This document shows positions 20,089 through 29,429 of a stretch of 64,000 nucleotides of DNA, one piece after another. The first letter of the stretch is position 1. Every line of letters begins with the position of its first letter. The translations under genes and the position numbers were made by a program. This stretch comes from Candidatus Nanosynbacter sp. TM7-087. GTDB lineage: Bacteria > Patescibacteriota > Saccharimonadia > Saccharimonadales > Saccharimonadaceae. A model generated the notes under the pieces. The model saw only the letters and a list, made by a program, of their open reading frames with translations, made no database searches and was not told where the DNA came from. The stretch covers positions 310,001 to 374,000 of the forward strand of contig NZ_JAJQJU010000001.1 in assembly GCF_022828365.1 (NCBI RefSeq), read 5' to 3'.

Positions 20089-22056
20089 ATGAGCAATAAA
20101 ACCCTCGTTGATTTGGATCAATGGCTAGCGCCGCACAAATCCACAATTCAGGCGCGCGAGAAGTATATTTCCTCGAAACTGGAAAAGGTTTTGATCAGCA
20201 AGACGCCAGCCGAATTCGCGATGGGTTTTTTGCATTTCGGACTCCATAAAACGGATACTGGCTGGACATTTCGCGAATGGGCGCCGAACGCGACTCAGAT
20301 ATTTTTAATTGGCGATTTTTCAGATTGGAAAGAGCGTGAGGAATTCGCCTTAAATCGCGATAAAAACGGCGAATGGAGCATAAATCTTCCTGAAAATTCA
20401 CTTCGTCACGGACAGAAATATAAATTGCGCGTCTATTGGTCTGGTGGCGATGGCTGGCGACTGCCTTCATACGCAAATTACGTCGTTCAGGACGAAAATT
20501 CTGTCGATTTCTCCGCGGTCGTGTGGTCGCCAAAAACTCCTTATGATTGGCAACACAAAACCCCGCCCAAGCCAAAAGTTCCCCTGATTTACGAAGCGCA
20601 CGTTGGTATGAGCAGTCAGGAAGAAAAAGTTGCCAGTTTCAGTGAATTCACTGCGGAGGTTTTGCCGCGAATTAAAGAATCTGGCTATAACACCATTCAA
20701 CTTATGGCAATCGCCGAGCATCCATATTACGGCAGTTTCGGTTATCACGTCAGCAACTTTTTCGCGGTTTCGTCAAGATTTGGCACGCCCGACGATTTTA
20801 AGAAATTGGTCGACACGGCGCACGGAATGGGACTGCGCGTCATCATTGACCTTGTTCACGCTCACGCCGCCAAAAATGAAGTTGAAGGCTTAGGCAATTT
20901 CGCTGGCGATCCGACACAATATTTCAAGCCAACAAATCATCCAGAGTGGGATTCGCGATTATTCGATTACGGCAAACCAGAAGTTTTGCATTTTTTGGCA
21001 AGCAATTGCCGATGGTGGCTGGATGAACATCACGTTGATGGATTTAGGTTTGATGGCATAACTAGTATGATTTACCACGATCACGGACTCGGAAAAAGTT
21101 TCACTAGTTATGACGATTATTTCCACGATAATGTCGACAAAGACGCGCTCGCTTATTTAAGATTGGCAAATGAAACCATTCACGCCATTCGCCCCGACGC
21201 CACGACCATTGCGGAAGAAATGAGCGGTTTTCCTGGACTTGGCGCATCGACAAAGGACGGCGGGCTGGGATTTGATTATCGCTTGCAAATGGGTGCGCCG
21301 GATTTATGGATAAAAACCCTGAAAGAGAAAAATGATGAAGATTGGGATTTGGGGCAATTGGCTTACACTTTGAGTTCGCATCGCCCAGAGGAAAAAGTCA
21401 TCAATTACGCCGAAAGTCACGATCAAGCGCTCGTCGGTGATAAAACGCTGATTTTCCGATTGATTGATAAAAATATGTATTGGCATATGGATAAAATTGA
21501 TCCAGATCTTAAGACCGAACGTGGAATAGCCCTACACAAACTAATTCGTCTAATGACAGCTGGGCTGCATGGCGGCGGTTATTTGAATTTTATGGGCAAT
21601 GAATTCGGACATCCGGAATGGATTGATTTTCCGCGTGAAGGTAATAATTGGTCATTTAAGCACGCTCGACGACAATGGAGTTTACGCGACAACGGCTTCT
21701 TAAAATATCAATGGCTGGGAGATTTTGACGCGGCGCTAATAAAGATTATTCGACAAATTGATAGTCCTGATATTCACCATTTGACGGTTCGCCAATCTGA
21801 TCACACGGTCAGTTTTATGCACGGCGACTTTTTATTTGTTATCAATTTTTCGCCCGACAAATCCCACTCAGATTACGCAGTACCCGCAGAAGCTGGCTCT
21901 TATAAGTTGGCGTTAAGTAGCGACGACAAGAGCTTCGGCGGACAGGAGCGAATAGATCATAATTCCCGTTTTTTCACTTCCCCGGCTGATAATAACCACA
22001 ACCTTAAAGTTTACTTGCCAGCCAGAACAGGCATTATTTTACAGAAAGTTGATTAA
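20089..22056 (+). CDS. glgB: 1,4-alpha-glucan branching enzyme, eukaryote-type GH13
   Basis: 655 residues from ATG 20089, which sits 6 bases after a TATACT box (20077-20082); an upstream in-frame ATG (20023) precedes the promoter and is unlikely. N-terminal CBM48-like domain (about 45-150), then a GH13 barrel: nucleophile Asp322 in HVDGFRFDGITSM, acid Glu376 in IAEEMSGFPG, and YAESHDQ. The text VDGFRFDGITSM resembles the GH13_8 group (eukaryotic and some bacterial enzymes). Forms alpha-1,6 branches in glycogen. No other glycogen gene lies in the window. Confidence 0.93.
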   Translation: MSNKTLVDLDQWLAPHKSTIQAREKYISSKLEKVLISKTPAEFAMGFLHFGLHKTDTGWTFREWAPNATQIFLIGDFSDWKEREEFALNRDKNGEWSINLPENSLRHGQKYKLRVYWSGGDGWRLPSYANYVVQDENSVDFSAVVWSPKTPYDWQHKTPPKPKVPLIYEAHVGMSSQEEKVASFSEFTAEVLPRIKESGYNTIQLMAIAEHPYYGSFGYHVSNFFAVSSRFGTPDDFKKLVDTAHGMGLRVIIDLVHAHAAKNEVEGLGNFAGDPTQYFKPTNHPEWDSRLFDYGKPEVLHFLASNCRWWLDEHHVDGFRFDGITSMIYHDHGLGKSFTSYDDYFHDNVDKDALAYLRLANETIHAIRPDATTIAEEMSGFPGLGASTKDGGLGFDYRLQMGAPDLWIKTLKEKNDEDWDLGQLAYTLSSHRPEEKVINYAESHDQALVGDKTLIFRLIDKNMYWHMDKIDPDLKTERGIALHKLIRLMTAGLHGGGYLNFMGNEFGHPEWIDFPREGNNWSFKHARRQWSLRDNGFLKYQWLGDFDAALIKIIRQIDSPDIHHLTVRQSDHTVSFMHGDFLFVINFSPDKSHSDYAVPAEAGSYKLALSSDDKSFGGQERIDHNSRFFTSPADNNHNLKVYLPARTGIILQKVD

Positions 22057-22069
22057 ACTCCTCCTAGTG

Positions 22070-22135
22070 TTGACTTTTTTACGCAAGTGTGGTTTAAATT
22101 AAATGAGCTTTTATTGACAATCCCGTCAACGAAAG
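22070..22135 (+). promoter_or_regulatory. regulon promoter with 5'-terminal hairpin, copy 1
   Basis: -35 TTGACT (22070-22075), spacer of 17 containing ACGCAAGTGT, -10 about 22093-22099, then a hairpin CTTTTATTGAC / GTCAACGAAAG (22108-22135) that would form the extreme 5' end of the mRNA. The same arrangement precedes four other small genes in this window (22653, 46715, 47274, 55173). Confidence 0.65.
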
Positions 22136-22168
22136 TAGTCCTTATATGCCTCGAAAAGGAGTCATCCC

Positions 22169-22555
22169 ATGTTGAAGCTCAAACTTATGACGGCAATCCT
22201 CGCCCTGACTAGTTTGACTCTAGTCCTTATGGGGAGCACATACTTTACAGCTGCCGCTGCCATCGCCTGCACGGCGATGGCTCTGCCACTGGCGGGTTAT
22301 CTCGTATGGAGATGGCTCCTTCCGGGCGACAATTCCCGGATTCCCTTCATTCTATGGGTGCCAGTATCTGAACTGCCTGCTCTACGTGCATTCAAGGAGT
22401 TGGGAGTCATGAGCACCCCGCTTGGGGCTACCATCGAACCCGATAAGGTAGCGACCCTAGGAGGCTTTGTTGCGCTTACAAGCACTATAGCAATTCTCCT
22501 CGCGGTCATAGTGCCATCGTCGCCCACGCACGACAACAACGATGACGAGGACTAG
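22169..22555 (+). CDS. small membrane protein with acidic C-terminus, tandem copy 1
   Basis: 128 residues. Hydrophobic segments at about 5-25, 28-50 and 98-115; C-terminal tail HDNNDDED. AAAGGAG ribosome site before ATG 22169. Codons are C/G-ending more often than in neighbouring genes (GCC, CTC, ATC), as expected of a highly expressed or foreign gene. The next gene (22740) has the same topology, a matching GNDDED tail and near-identical flanks but little sequence identity, so the pair looks like a diverged tandem duplication. Function unknown. Confidence 0.75.
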   Translation: MLKLKLMTAILALTSLTLVLMGSTYFTAAAAIACTAMALPLAGYLVWRWLLPGDNSRIPFILWVPVSELPALRAFKELGVMSTPLGATIEPDKVATLGGFVALTSTIAILLAVIVPSSPTHDNNDDED

Positions 22556-22625
22556 TGCCCGTCGAGAAATAGCTCGCTGAGGCTTAAGCCTTGGCTTGAG
22601 CTCTCTTGGCGGGCTATTTCTATTG
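22556..22625 (+). terminator. tail hairpin and terminator of copy 1
   Basis: GCCCGTC...GGCGGGC and an alternative stem AGAAATAGCTCGC / GCGGGCTATTTCT can both form; the second runs into TATTTCTATTGGTTT. An almost identical tail follows the second tandem gene (23184-23257). Confidence 0.65.
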
Positions 22626-22652
22626 GTTTGTGGAATTATTTCGTATATCCTA

Positions 22653-22716
22653 TTGACTTTTTGATGTAGATGTTGTAAAATGAACATAGTCTTTGTTGAC
22701 AACCCCGTCAACAAAG
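22653..22716 (+). promoter_or_regulatory. regulon promoter with 5'-terminal hairpin, copy 2
   Basis: -35 TTGACT (22653-22658), 17-base spacer, -10 TAAAAT (22676-22681), then a perfect 10-bp hairpin CTTTGTTGAC / GTCAACAAAG (22691-22716). Clearest member of the five-copy promoter/hairpin family. Confidence 0.75.
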
Positions 22717-22739
22717 GTAGTTCTTGTGGAAGGAAAGCC

Positions 22740-23183
22740 ATGAACAGCAACAACACGAGTCTCGGCATCAGCCTGAGGACTATGGTCTTTACCATCAGTG
22801 CGTGCGCAGTCTTCGTGCTCACACTAGGCACGACTATTGGGGCAATTATCTGCTCCACAGCTCTCCTGGTGGCGGCACAAGCCCTTACTATCCCCCTCGG
22901 CTGGGTCTACTTTAGTTCTACTGGTAAAATCCCAACAGTAGCGCTGAAGGTGACTGCAATACTTGGTACGGTAGTATATGTCGCGCTACTAGCCTCAAAT
23001 ATCGACACCCTAATCACTGACTGGGGTGACCTAACGACGGCGTTTAACGTCGTCATTGACAGAGAGGGGTGGGCCGACGCGATGGCGTTCACATTGTTTA
23101 TGTGTATGTTGCCAGTGGTGACTGCGGTCATCGCGCCGGTGCCACCCGAGCGCGATGATTACGGTAACGACGACGAGGACTAG
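22740..23183 (+). CDS. small membrane protein with acidic C-terminus, tandem copy 2
   Basis: 147 residues from ATG 22740, after a GGAAGGAAAG site; an ATG at 22680 overlaps the -10 box and is rejected. Hydrophobic segments at about 12-32, 35-56, 65-85 and 112-132, then an acidic tail ERDDYGNDDED. Diverged paralogue of the gene at 22169 with shared promoter type, shared tail hairpin and the same last codons. C-ending codon bias. Function unknown; the acidic C-terminus could be a docking tail. Confidence 0.75.
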   Translation: MNSNNTSLGISLRTMVFTISACAVFVLTLGTTIGAIICSTALLVAAQALTIPLGWVYFSSTGKIPTVALKVTAILGTVVYVALLASNIDTLITDWGDLTTAFNVVIDREGWADAMAFTLFMCMLPVVTAVIAPVPPERDDYGNDDED

Positions 23184-23257
23184 TGCCCGTCAAGAGAAAT
23201 AGTTCGCTTAAGGTTTAAGCCTTGAGCTGGAGCTCTCTTGGCGGGCTATTTCTATTG
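23184..23257 (+). terminator. tail hairpin and terminator of copy 2
   Basis: Same architecture as 22556-22625: GCCCGTCAAGAGAAATAG ... CTCTTGGCGGGCTATTTCT. Identical over most of its length apart from a few changes in the stem centre. Confidence 0.65.
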
Positions 23258-23283
23258 GCATAAAATTTGTTACACTAGATATT

Positions 23284-24675
23284 GTGAAGAAAAAAGTACC
23301 AAAATTCATTGAACAATCATTAGCCCGAGTCGCTAATCTTTACAGCTTTGAGCCAGAGCATCATCTGGAGAAAATTGATGAAAGTTTGACGCCGAATATG
23401 CGAGCTTTGCGCCTGGCTATGACGATTGCCGAGCAGCTCCTGAGCATGGGCGTGGTGGCGCGCGATGTGGTTCGTATGGCGCAAGGAATCACGCGAACAT
23501 ATTGCCGCAGACCTGTTCATGTGGACGTGAGCTACACTTTGGTGACAATTTCTCAAGACCGCGGAGTTGATCACGAACCGCTAACTATGGCGCGAGTGAT
23601 CGTTCCTGACGATCCTAATTATCAACTTATCCAAGCATTGCAATTATTAGCCCTCGATATTCGTCACAAGCAACTTTCCCTAGAAGAAGCCGAGGAGCGA
23701 TTGCAACAAATACTCAAAAAACCCACCGAACATTCCCGACTAGTCGTTTACGCGGCGGGCGGACTGGTGAGTGCGGGTTCTGTTATTTTGTACGGCGGCA
23801 GTTTACTCATGGCATCGATAGCGTTTCTACTCGGATTCTCAGCGACTGGACTGCTGAGATGGCTGGGACGTATTGGCGCGCCGTTGTTTTATTCGCAAGC
23901 CCTCGTGGCGATTTTCGTAACATTGGTGGCGGCAGGCGCAGCTTGGTGTAGCAATTATCTGGGGCTAAGCGTCAACGCAACATTGTTGGTTATCAGCGGA
24001 ATTGTCTTATTGGTCGCGGGATTAATGTTTGTCGGCGCATTTCAGGACGCAATCGACGAATATTATATGACTGCCAACGCCAGATTATTAAAAGTCGTGA
24101 TGGCGACGGGCGGCGTAATTGCTGGAGTGATGGTCGGATTATACATTGCGACAAAATTCGGTGTTACTTTCCCAGCGACACCAGATCGATTGACATTAGC
24201 AGACAAGCACACTCAGTATTTGGGGGCTGGAATTATCGCGGCGGCGTTCGTTCTGAGGAATCATTCTCGATTTTTAGGAATGATTATTTCGGCATTAATC
24301 GCAATTTTTGGCTGGTGGATTTCAAGATTGGCCATGAGCTTTGGTTTTGATATCGTGACCGCAAGTGGTATCGCGGCGGCGGTAATTGGATTAGTCGCGG
24401 TTATGACTTCCAGATTATGGAAATTCCCTTCTCTGGCGATTATTGCGGCGGGAATTGTGCCATTAGTTCCAGGATTGTCGCTTTACAATGGATTGATGGG
24501 CGTCGTTCTATATCCACCGAACAGTGTCAACTTCTTGCCAGCCTTGGCTATCTTAGCGCGAGCAATCCTCATCGGTGTAGCGGTAGCAATTGGCGCGTCA
24601 TTCGGCAACATCGTCGGCCGCCCAATTCGCCGACAATTCATCAATTTATTCCGTCGCAACACGCAGATATCGTGA
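23284..24675 (+). CDS. ThrE-type threonine/serine exporter family protein
   Basis: 463 residues, GTG start 23284 that lies 7 bases after a TACACT box. The first ~150 residues are soluble (DUF1212-like, with SLARVANLYSFEPEHHLEK and TRTYCRRPVHVDVSYTLVTIS), followed by about ten membrane helices ending in a basic tail. The glycine-rich loop GIVPLVPGLSLYNGLMG matches the ThrE/DUF3815 half. Family members export threonine and serine using the proton gradient; substrate here is not shown. Confidence 0.85.
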   Translation: MKKKVPKFIEQSLARVANLYSFEPEHHLEKIDESLTPNMRALRLAMTIAEQLLSMGVVARDVVRMAQGITRTYCRRPVHVDVSYTLVTISQDRGVDHEPLTMARVIVPDDPNYQLIQALQLLALDIRHKQLSLEEAEERLQQILKKPTEHSRLVVYAAGGLVSAGSVILYGGSLLMASIAFLLGFSATGLLRWLGRIGAPLFYSQALVAIFVTLVAAGAAWCSNYLGLSVNATLLVISGIVLLVAGLMFVGAFQDAIDEYYMTANARLLKVVMATGGVIAGVMVGLYIATKFGVTFPATPDRLTLADKHTQYLGAGIIAAAFVLRNHSRFLGMIISALIAIFGWWISRLAMSFGFDIVTASGIAAAVIGLVAVMTSRLWKFPSLAIIAAGIVPLVPGLSLYNGLMGVVLYPPNSVNFLPALAILARAILIGVAVAIGASFGNIVGRPIRRQFINLFRRNTQIS

Positions 24676-24702
24676 AAAATAACCCGAAATTTAGCCAAAT
24701 AA

Positions 24703-24733
24703 AAATCCCCGGATTCGCTCCGAGGATTTTTTA
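24703..24733. terminator. bidirectional terminator between exporter gene and fusA
   Basis: Stem ATCC(C)CGGA / TCCG(A)GGAT with AAAAA before and TTTTTT after; shared by the convergent genes. Confidence 0.88.
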
Positions 24734-24744
24734 TGAGGTAGAGA

Positions 24745-26835
24745 TTATTTATTTCGCTTTTCGATAATCTCTTGCGCAACGTTTGGTGGAACTTCCTCGT
24801 ATTGAGCCAATTCCATCGTTGAAGCGGCGCGACCCTGAGACATTGAGCGAATGTCCGATGTGTAACCGAACATATTTGCTAATGGCACAAAGGCCTTAAT
24901 CAGCTTAGCACCACCCATCAAGTCTTCCATGGCGTCGATACGTCCGCGACGTGAATTAAGGTCGCCGATGATATCACCCATGAAGTCTTCAGGTGTAGTA
25001 ACTTCAACCTTCATGACTGGCTCAAGCAAGATTGGGTTAGCTTGTTTAATACCTTCACGGGCAGCTATAGAACCTGCCAATGAGAAGGCCAATTCCGAGG
25101 AGTCGACATCGTGGTATGAACCATCGTACAATGTAGCCTTAACGTCAACAACTGGATAACCGGCAATAACACCGCCTTCCAATGTTTCACGAATACCCTT
25201 CATTACGGCTGGGCGATATTCCTGAGGAACTACACCACCCTTAATTTCATCAACGAACTCAAAGCCCTTACCAGTCTCATTTGGCTCAAAGCGTACCCAT
25301 ACGTCACCATATTGACCACGACCACCAGACTGCTTGGCGTGCTTACCTTGAACTTCAGCACGACCCTTAATGCTTTCACGGAAGGCAACCTGAGGTTCAC
25401 CAATATTGGCTTCAACCTTAAATTCGCGCTTCATACGGTCGATAAGAATATCCAGGTGCAATTCACCCATTCCTGACATAATTGTCTGACCTGTTTCTTC
25501 GTCTGTGTGAATTCGGAAAGTTGGGTCTTCTTCAGCCAAGCGTTGCAACGCCAACGCCATTTTTTCCTGGTCAGCCTTTGACTTTGGTTCAACCGCGATT
25601 GATACAGGTGGCTCTGGGAATTCAATTGACTCAAGAGCAATTGGATGAGCTACGTCTGCTAACGTGTTACCAGTCGCAGTAGACTTTAAGCCAACCACAG
25701 CGGCGATGTCACCAGCTTCAACCTTGCTAATTTCTTCACGCTTGTCAGCAAACATACGAACGATTCGTCCAATTCGCTCTTTTTCACCAGTTGTCGTATT
25801 AAGAACGTAGCTTCCTGAGGTCAAAACACCAGAATAGACACGAACGAAGATCAATTTACCAACAAATGGGTCGGCAGCAATCTTAAACGCCAAAGCAGAC
25901 AAAGGCTCCTTGTCTGATGGCTTGCGGCTAACTTCGTCGCCAGTCTTTGGATTCTTACCCCAAATCTCATCAACGTCTAGAGGGCTTGGCAAGAAGTCAA
26001 CCATCAAGTCAAGCAACTTTTCAACGATCACACCGCGACCATCACCACCAGTAACTAGGTAAAAGTCACCAGCCAAAACGCGCTTGCGCAAAGCCATCTT
26101 CAACTCGTCAACGGTAATAGCATCCTCGCCTTGATCCAAGAACTTCATCATCAATTCGTCGTCAGCTTCAACAGCATTTTCAACCAACAGAGAACGTGCG
26201 TTCTTAGCTTTTTCAAGCATATCAGCTGGAATCTCGCCAACCTTAAGCTCATGGTCTGTGTAATCGTCGTAGGTGTAAGCCTTCATGTCAATCAAGTCGA
26301 CAACACCGTTGATAGTCTTTTCAAAACCAATTGGCAAGTGAACTGGGAAAGCCTGCTTACTCAAACGGTTGTGAATTGACTCCAGAGATTTATAGAAGTC
26401 ACCACCAGTCTGGTTGATCTTGTTAACGAAACAAATACGAGGCACGCCGTACTTATTAGCCTGGCGCCAAACAGTTTCAGACTGAGCTTCAACGCCCATC
26501 TTACCGTCAAAGACTGTAACTGCACCGTCAAGCACGCGCAAACTACGCTCAACCTCAGCGGTAAAGTCGATGTGCCCTGGGGTGTCAATAATGTTAATCT
26601 TATGATCTTTCCAGAAACAAGTCACAGCAGCTGACGTAATAGTAATACCACGTTCTTTCTCCTGTGCCATCCAGTCGGTGGTAGCACCGTCACCTTCACC
26701 ACGAACCACACCGATCTTGTGCGTCAAGCCAGTGCGGTACAAAATACCCTCAGTTGTCGTCGTTTTACCGGCGTCAATATGGGCAATAATACCAATATTT
26801 CTAAAATTCTTTAGCGGAACATGCGTCTCTGCCAT
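24745..26835 (-). CDS. fusA: elongation factor G
   Basis: 696 residues, translocation GTPase. G1 [17 protein letters not shown]2 [10 protein letters not shown]3 DTPGHIDF, G4 NKIN, and C-terminal domain IV-V text [21 protein letters not shown] and [16 protein letters not shown]. Normal length. Monocistronic here, not in an rpsL-rpsG-fusA-tuf operon. An extended -10 (TGATATAAT) lies about 80 bases upstream on the minus strand. Confidence 0.98.
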   Translation of the reverse strand: MAETHVPLKNFRNIGIIAHIDAGKTTTTEGILYRTGLTHKIGVVRGEGDGATTDWMAQEKERGITITSAAVTCFWKDHKINIIDTPGHIDFTAEVERSLRVLDGAVTVFDGKMGVEAQSETVWRQANKYGVPRICFVNKINQTGGDFYKSLESIHNRLSKQAFPVHLPIGFEKTINGVVDLIDMKAYTYDDYTDHELKVGEIPADMLEKAKNARSLLVENAVEADDELMMKFLDQGEDAITVDELKMALRKRVLAGDFYLVTGGDGRGVIVEKLLDLMVDFLPSPLDVDEIWGKNPKTGDEVSRKPSDKEPLSALAFKIAADPFVGKLIFVRVYSGVLTSGSYVLNTTTGEKERIGRIVRMFADKREEISKVEAGDIAAVVGLKSTATGNTLADVAHPIALESIEFPEPPVSIAVEPKSKADQEKMALALQRLAEEDPTFRIHTDEETGQTIMSGMGELHLDILIDRMKREFKVEANIGEPQVAFRESIKGRAEVQGKHAKQSGGRGQYGDVWVRFEPNETGKGFEFVDEIKGGVVPQEYRPAVMKGIRETLEGGVIAGYPVVDVKATLYDGSYHDVDSSELAFSLAGSIAAREGIKQANPILLEPVMKVEVTTPEDFMGDIIGDLNSRRGRIDAMEDLMGGAKLIKAFVPLANMFGYTSDIRSMSQGRAASTMELAQYEEVPPNVAQEIIEKRNK

Positions 26836-26939
26836 AAATTTTCCTTTATATTACGTTAATTTGCCGAGATTTTTGGTCAATTTTTTGGCACCAAAAAACT
26901 ACTCTTGCGTTTTATTATATCAGTTATCTATGTTTTTGA

Positions 26940-29417
26940 CTAGCTCTGAGCCGGAGGATTTTTAGACTCGTTGTCGTTCGGAGCTGGCGCTGCAGGCGGA
27001 TAGTTGACTGGAGGCTGCTCTATAGGCGGCTGCGCGTATGTTGGCGGATATTGACCAGGTTGCTGCTGATAATAATTTTGTTGCGGATATTGTTGTTGCG
27101 GCGGAATTGGTTGTTGATATGGCTGTTGTGGATACTGAGGCTGCTGCGGGAATTGTCCAGCGACAGGATATGGATAGGCATTCATCTTACGTCGATTACT
27201 TACAGAAACAGCAATTGCGATAATTGACACTGTTAAGAATAACGCCCCCGTTGAAAGAATCACCACAACCACGATTATAACTGTAGTGTTATTTTCTGAT
27301 TCGCTCGTTCCAGCTTCTGCGCTAGACGCCTCGCTTTCCGTAGAATCATCTGGAGTATTGGATGAAACTTCGATCATCTTTGCCACTAAATAATTGTCGG
27401 GATATTTTTTATCCAATTGCTCAAATTTAGCTTTTGCCTGAGAATATTTACCTTGAGAAAAACCCTCCAAGCCGTCTTTCCAGAGCTTAGTCAATTCGCC
27501 GTTTGCCGATAACGCAACATTATTTTTCTTCGCCATAGTTTTCAGATCAGCGATATCACGGAATATTCCCTCTCCAAAACAAGAATTGCTGCGCTCGCTA
27601 CTATTCGCGCAGGACGAACCGCCGTAGGTGTTTAGTCCAATCTGCTTACCATCGTCATCAAACGCTGGACCGCCACTGTTGCCTGCCGCAATTTGCGCAC
27701 TCATTGAAAACAACTTATGGCCGCCTGCATCGCTAGTCGAGCCAGAAACATCACCCTGCGTAACAGTTGGCACAGTCTTACTCTTCTTAGTGTTCGTGCC
27801 ACCATCAACAATTGCTGGATAGCCAATCGCCGTCACCCGATCGCCTCTAGAAATCATAGAACTATCGCCCAATTCTACCGCCGGGAATCGTCCTTCAGCC
27901 TTCAGAATCGCCACATCACTTTTATCGCTATTCAGATCCATCCCGCGACCCTTCAAATCAACTTCCGCGTCAATTTTCTTGGCTGGAATATTAGTCTTCG
28001 TCTTTTTCCACTTAAGATTGCCCGAACCGTCATCTTCGCGCGCAATAGGTTCGCTTGAGGTCTGAATGACATAATCGTATCGATCGTTTTGCGAGCGTAT
28101 ATTATCGGCTGGAACTTGGTTGATAAGACCGAGAATTGCCGCTTGCGCACTCTGATCACCGCCATTAGCCTTATTTGCCAAATCCCGAAGCGTCTCTCGA
28201 GTTACATAGCCCGCATCTATCACAAACTTTATATATTTATTCATGTTCTCTTGCGTGTTGAGACCCATGATCATACTCTGATTAGAAACTTCAGTAACAT
28301 GCCCGTTTGTAGCAATGTAGCCATCATCAGAAACAATCGATCCACTACCAATTCCACCCGTGCATAAGCCATTCAGCTGCATACTTGCACCGTTTTGTGC
28401 CGTGTAAATCATGTCCGCACAACGATATGTTCCTACGCGAACCGTTGCAATTTGATTCCTTGCCACCACTTTAATAATAGAATCTTCATCCAGTTCATCC
28501 AAAGTATTTGTAGTGTCTTTATCTTCCGAAAAATTTTCCGCCTTAGTTTCGGTCTTAGCTATCGTAGTGGAAGCCACCTGCGCCTCGCTATTGCCATCAG
28601 CTCTAACCAAGTAGCTGCTATCTGGATTCTGGAAAGTAACCTTAGCAACTAGTGCTTCCAGCTGGTCAATATACGGCTGCGTGTACGAATTTTTACTCAA
28701 TGCAAAAATCGTCATCCAGTACGGCCTGCCATTCTGAATCGTCAAGTAAGTTATTTTTTCACCAGTTTTCTGCCACTTGCCGTCAATAGTGCTTCCGTAA
28801 TCAACGACCATCTTCTTAAACTTACGTCCAGAAATCGTCGCGTCGCTGGTGTGATATTTTAAGTTAGGATTATCCTTCTTCTGCTTGTTGATATCGCCCT
28901 GAAGCATTAAATCCAAATCTGAATATTTCTTCGTGTCCTTGTATTTCTCGGGCATCGTTGATCGATCAAAATAAGCTTTTTTGCGCGAAGTTACGATTGA
29001 GAAGTCTGGCATAATCTTCCTAAACGAGAACTTCTCTTCCTCCTCATTCGGCTTTTCTGAACCTTTTCTGAAATACAATCGCAAAATCGCATAAGCGCGA
29101 CTCTCTTTCAGCTCATCATCAGCATACGTGGTGGCGCTATACTGCTTTTCATTAGAGTCTTTATTTAAGACGTGACCTTCGCCAGTAAAAATACTCTTGT
29201 CGTATCGAATTGAATAGCCATATTTGGAAACGACCTTCTGCGAGTTCTTAACATCTTCTTCGGCAAAAATCTTCTGGATCTTCTTTTTTGCGGTCTTACT
29301 AACTCCGGAAGAGCGGTTATTATTAACGACAATCATCCCAACTATAACAGAAATCAAGAAAACTACACCCAGAACGATGACTGCAATTTTTAATTTCTTC
29401 ATCGACTTCTGATTCAT
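26940..29417 (-). CDS. membrane-anchored trypsin-like serine protease with P/Q-rich tail
   Basis: 825 residues. N-terminal membrane helix (about 9-31), a ~270-residue extracytoplasmic domain of unknown type, then a trypsin/HtrA-like domain: His373 in ATNGHVTE, Asp501 in KSDVAIL, Ser581 in AAGNSGGPAF. A short TPR-like stretch (about 650-680), a Ser/Glu linker, a second membrane helix (712-739) and a cytosolic Pro/Gln/Tyr-rich tail (745-825) follow. No PDZ domain is visible. Long insertion between His and Asp. Possibly surface quality control or processing of host-facing proteins; role inferred only. 12 bases downstream of yajQ. Confidence 0.85.
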   Translation of the reverse strand: MNQKSMKKLKIAVIVLGVVFLISVIVGMIVVNNNRSSGVSKTAKKKIQKIFAEEDVKNSQKVVSKYGYSIRYDKSIFTGEGHVLNKDSNEKQYSATTYADDELKESRAYAILRLYFRKGSEKPNEEEEKFSFRKIMPDFSIVTSRKKAYFDRSTMPEKYKDTKKYSDLDLMLQGDINKQKKDNPNLKYHTSDATISGRKFKKMVVDYGSTIDGKWQKTGEKITYLTIQNGRPYWMTIFALSKNSYTQPYIDQLEALVAKVTFQNPDSSYLVRADGNSEAQVASTTIAKTETKAENFSEDKDTTNTLDELDEDSIIKVVARNQIATVRVGTYRCADMIYTAQNGASMQLNGLCTGGIGSGSIVSDDGYIATNGHVTEVSNQSMIMGLNTQENMNKYIKFVIDAGYVTRETLRDLANKANGGDQSAQAAILGLINQVPADNIRSQNDRYDYVIQTSSEPIAREDDGSGNLKWKKTKTNIPAKKIDAEVDLKGRGMDLNSDKSDVAILKAEGRFPAVELGDSSMISRGDRVTAIGYPAIVDGGTNTKKSKTVPTVTQGDVSGSTSDAGGHKLFSMSAQIAAGNSGGPAFDDDGKQIGLNTYGGSSCANSSERSNSCFGEGIFRDIADLKTMAKKNNVALSANGELTKLWKDGLEGFSQGKYSQAKAKFEQLDKKYPDNYLVAKMIEVSSNTPDDSTESEASSAEAGTSESENNTTVIIVVVVILSTGALFLTVSIIAIAVSVSNRRKMNAYPYPVAGQFPQQPQYPQQPYQQPIPPQQQYPQQNYYQQQPGQYPPTYAQPPIEQPPVNYPPAAPAPNDNESKNPPAQS

Positions 29418-29429
29418 ACCGCTCCAATC

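Noticed and set aside
27010..27190. Possible CRISPR-like or tandem repeat
   Set aside because: It is low-complexity coding sequence for the P/Q/Y-rich tail of the protease; units are irregular and in frame.
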